Source: Bacteroidota bacterium (GTDB lineage Bacteria; Bacteroidota; Ignavibacteria; UBA10030; UBA8401). Taken from it: a DNA stretch of 7,295 bases. Location: assembly GCA_003456055.1 (NCBI GenBank), contig DMPG01000046.1, forward strand, positions 971-8,265. Reading direction: 5' to 3'. The notes under the pieces were generated by a model. The model made no database searches, was not told the DNA's origin, and was given only the letters and a program-made list of their open reading frames with translations. A program made the position numbers and the translations under genes. Positions within the stretch are counted from its first letter, which is position 1. Every line of letters starts with the position of its first letter. This document shows positions 6,672 to 7,295 of this stretch, in pieces.

Positions 6672-7295
6672 ATGAGCACAGTATTCAAACACCTTGATGC
6701 ACCAAACGAGAAACTCTTCTTTTCCCGCAACGATCCATCCGATCTACGAATGGGGGATAGTACACTGCGTGGTGAAAGAAACTTTGCCGATGAGGTGAGG
6801 GTGGGAATCATAGGAGTTCCGACCGATGAAGGAGTGAAACGGAATGGAGGACGCATTGGCGCAAAAGCTGGACCAGATGCGATCAGAACCGAATTTTATA
6901 AACGAACCTCATTTGTGATTGGAAAGGAAAAATCTCCTTCGATGGTGCCCGTGTTTGATTTTGGTAACATCAAGATCGGGAAGACTCTCGAAGAAACGCA
7001 TGGCAGACTTTCGGAAGTTGTTCACTCTCTGGTCTCTGCAAACATTATTCCTATCGTGCTAGGCGGCGGACATGATATTGCGTATCCGAACTTTGCCGGT
7101 TTTTCTAAAGGGAAGCAAACCGTCGGCGTGATCAATATTGATACACATTTGGATTATCACAAACCAATTCCGAAACGAAACAGCGGAACATCATTTCGGC
7201 AAATGCTGGATCAGCATCAAAGTCCATTGAACGCAATGAATCTTGTGGAGATCGGGACCCAATCCTTTGCAAATTCGGTTGATCATTATTCAGAG
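6672..7295 (+). CDS. Ureohydrolase (arginase/agmatinase/formimidoylglutamase) family protein, C terminus cut by right edge
   Basis: The first 208 residues are visible. The family consists of cytoplasmic dimanganese enzymes that hydrolyse guanidino or formimino groups (arginine, agmatine or N-formimidoylglutamate). The N-terminal part has LRMGDS (25-30) and the GVPTDEGVKRNGGRIGAKAG stretch from 48 leading to GPDAIR (67-72), both usual in formimidoylglutamase- and agmatinase-like members. Metal-ligand motifs follow: GGGHD (131-135, His134) and DTHLD (157-161, ligands Asp157, His159 and Asp161). NSGTSFRQ at 170-177 recalls the substrate-loop SGTPF of formimidoylglutamases, so hutG is the closest guess but not certain. 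The last metal motif (DxD) lies beyond the window. The start is the first ATG and keeps the conserved N-terminal region; it has no Shine-Dalgarno. No other histidine-utilisation gene is visible to support a hut assignment. Confidence 0.88.
   Translation, partial: MSTVFKHLDAPNEKLFFSRNDPSDLRMGDSTLRGERNFADEVRVGIIGVPTDEGVKRNGGRIGAKAGPDAIRTEFYKRTSFVIGKEKSPSMVPVFDFGNIKIGKTLEETHGRLSEVVHSLVSANIIPIVLGGGHDIAYPNFAGFSKGKQTVGVINIDTHLDYHKPIPKRNSGTSFRQMLDQHQSPLNAMNLVEIGTQSFANSVDHYSE

Noticed and set aside
1..7295. Search for mobile elements, CRISPR-like repeats, tRNA or rRNA genes and toxin-antitoxin or defence genes.
   Set aside because: No transposase motifs, no regularly spaced repeats and no RNA gene signatures were seen. 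All long reading frames are accounted for by housekeeping metabolism and cell-wall synthesis.

Overview
The window holds six recognisable genes in three transcription units, plus the start of a seventh. Nothing in it looks mobile, viral, CRISPR-related or RNA-coding. The moderate base composition, the scarcity of Shine-Dalgarno sequences in front of operon-leading genes, and two promoter candidates of the TTTG / TANNTTTG type used by the Bacteroidota primary sigma factor suggest a member of the Bacteroidota-Chlorobi-Ignavibacteria group. Ferredoxin-dependent 2-oxoacid metabolism fits an anaerobic or facultative relative. The placement is an inference, not a demonstrated assignment.

Layout, left to right. 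A minus-strand metabolic operon occupies 1-2637 and reads right to left: the alpha subunit of a 2-oxoacid:ferredoxin oxidoreductase (1507-2637), its beta subunit fused to a gamma domain (179-1510, start overlapping the alpha stop as ATGA), then the first 53 codons of a small helical protein, possibly ferritin-like, that runs off the left edge. A 220-base non-coding gap (2638-2857) follows. A second minus-strand operon, also read right to left, carries cell-elongation genes: mreD (5989-6477), mrdA/PBP2 (4159-5985) and rodA (2858-4078). A 194-base divergent region (6478-6671) separates this from a plus-strand arginase/agmatinase/formimidoylglutamase-family gene that starts at 6672 and is cut by the right edge.

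How the genes work together. RodA (glycan-strand polymerase) and PBP2 (transpeptidase) form the core enzyme pair of the elongasome, and MreD is a membrane component of the same machine, so 2858-6477 is a coherent cell-shape operon. It lacks mreB and mreC, which usually precede mreD. The oxidoreductase operon would interconvert a 2-oxoacid plus CoA with an acyl-CoA, CO2 and reduced ferredoxin. No ferredoxin-type delta subunit is seen. The two minus-strand units are probably independent, given the gap between them.

I do not see an undescribed system. The points most worth a second look are the mreBC-less mreD operon, a predicted Cys3His metal site in PBP2, the divergent promoter region with an 11-base-period direct repeat, and the small gene in the oxidoreductase operon.
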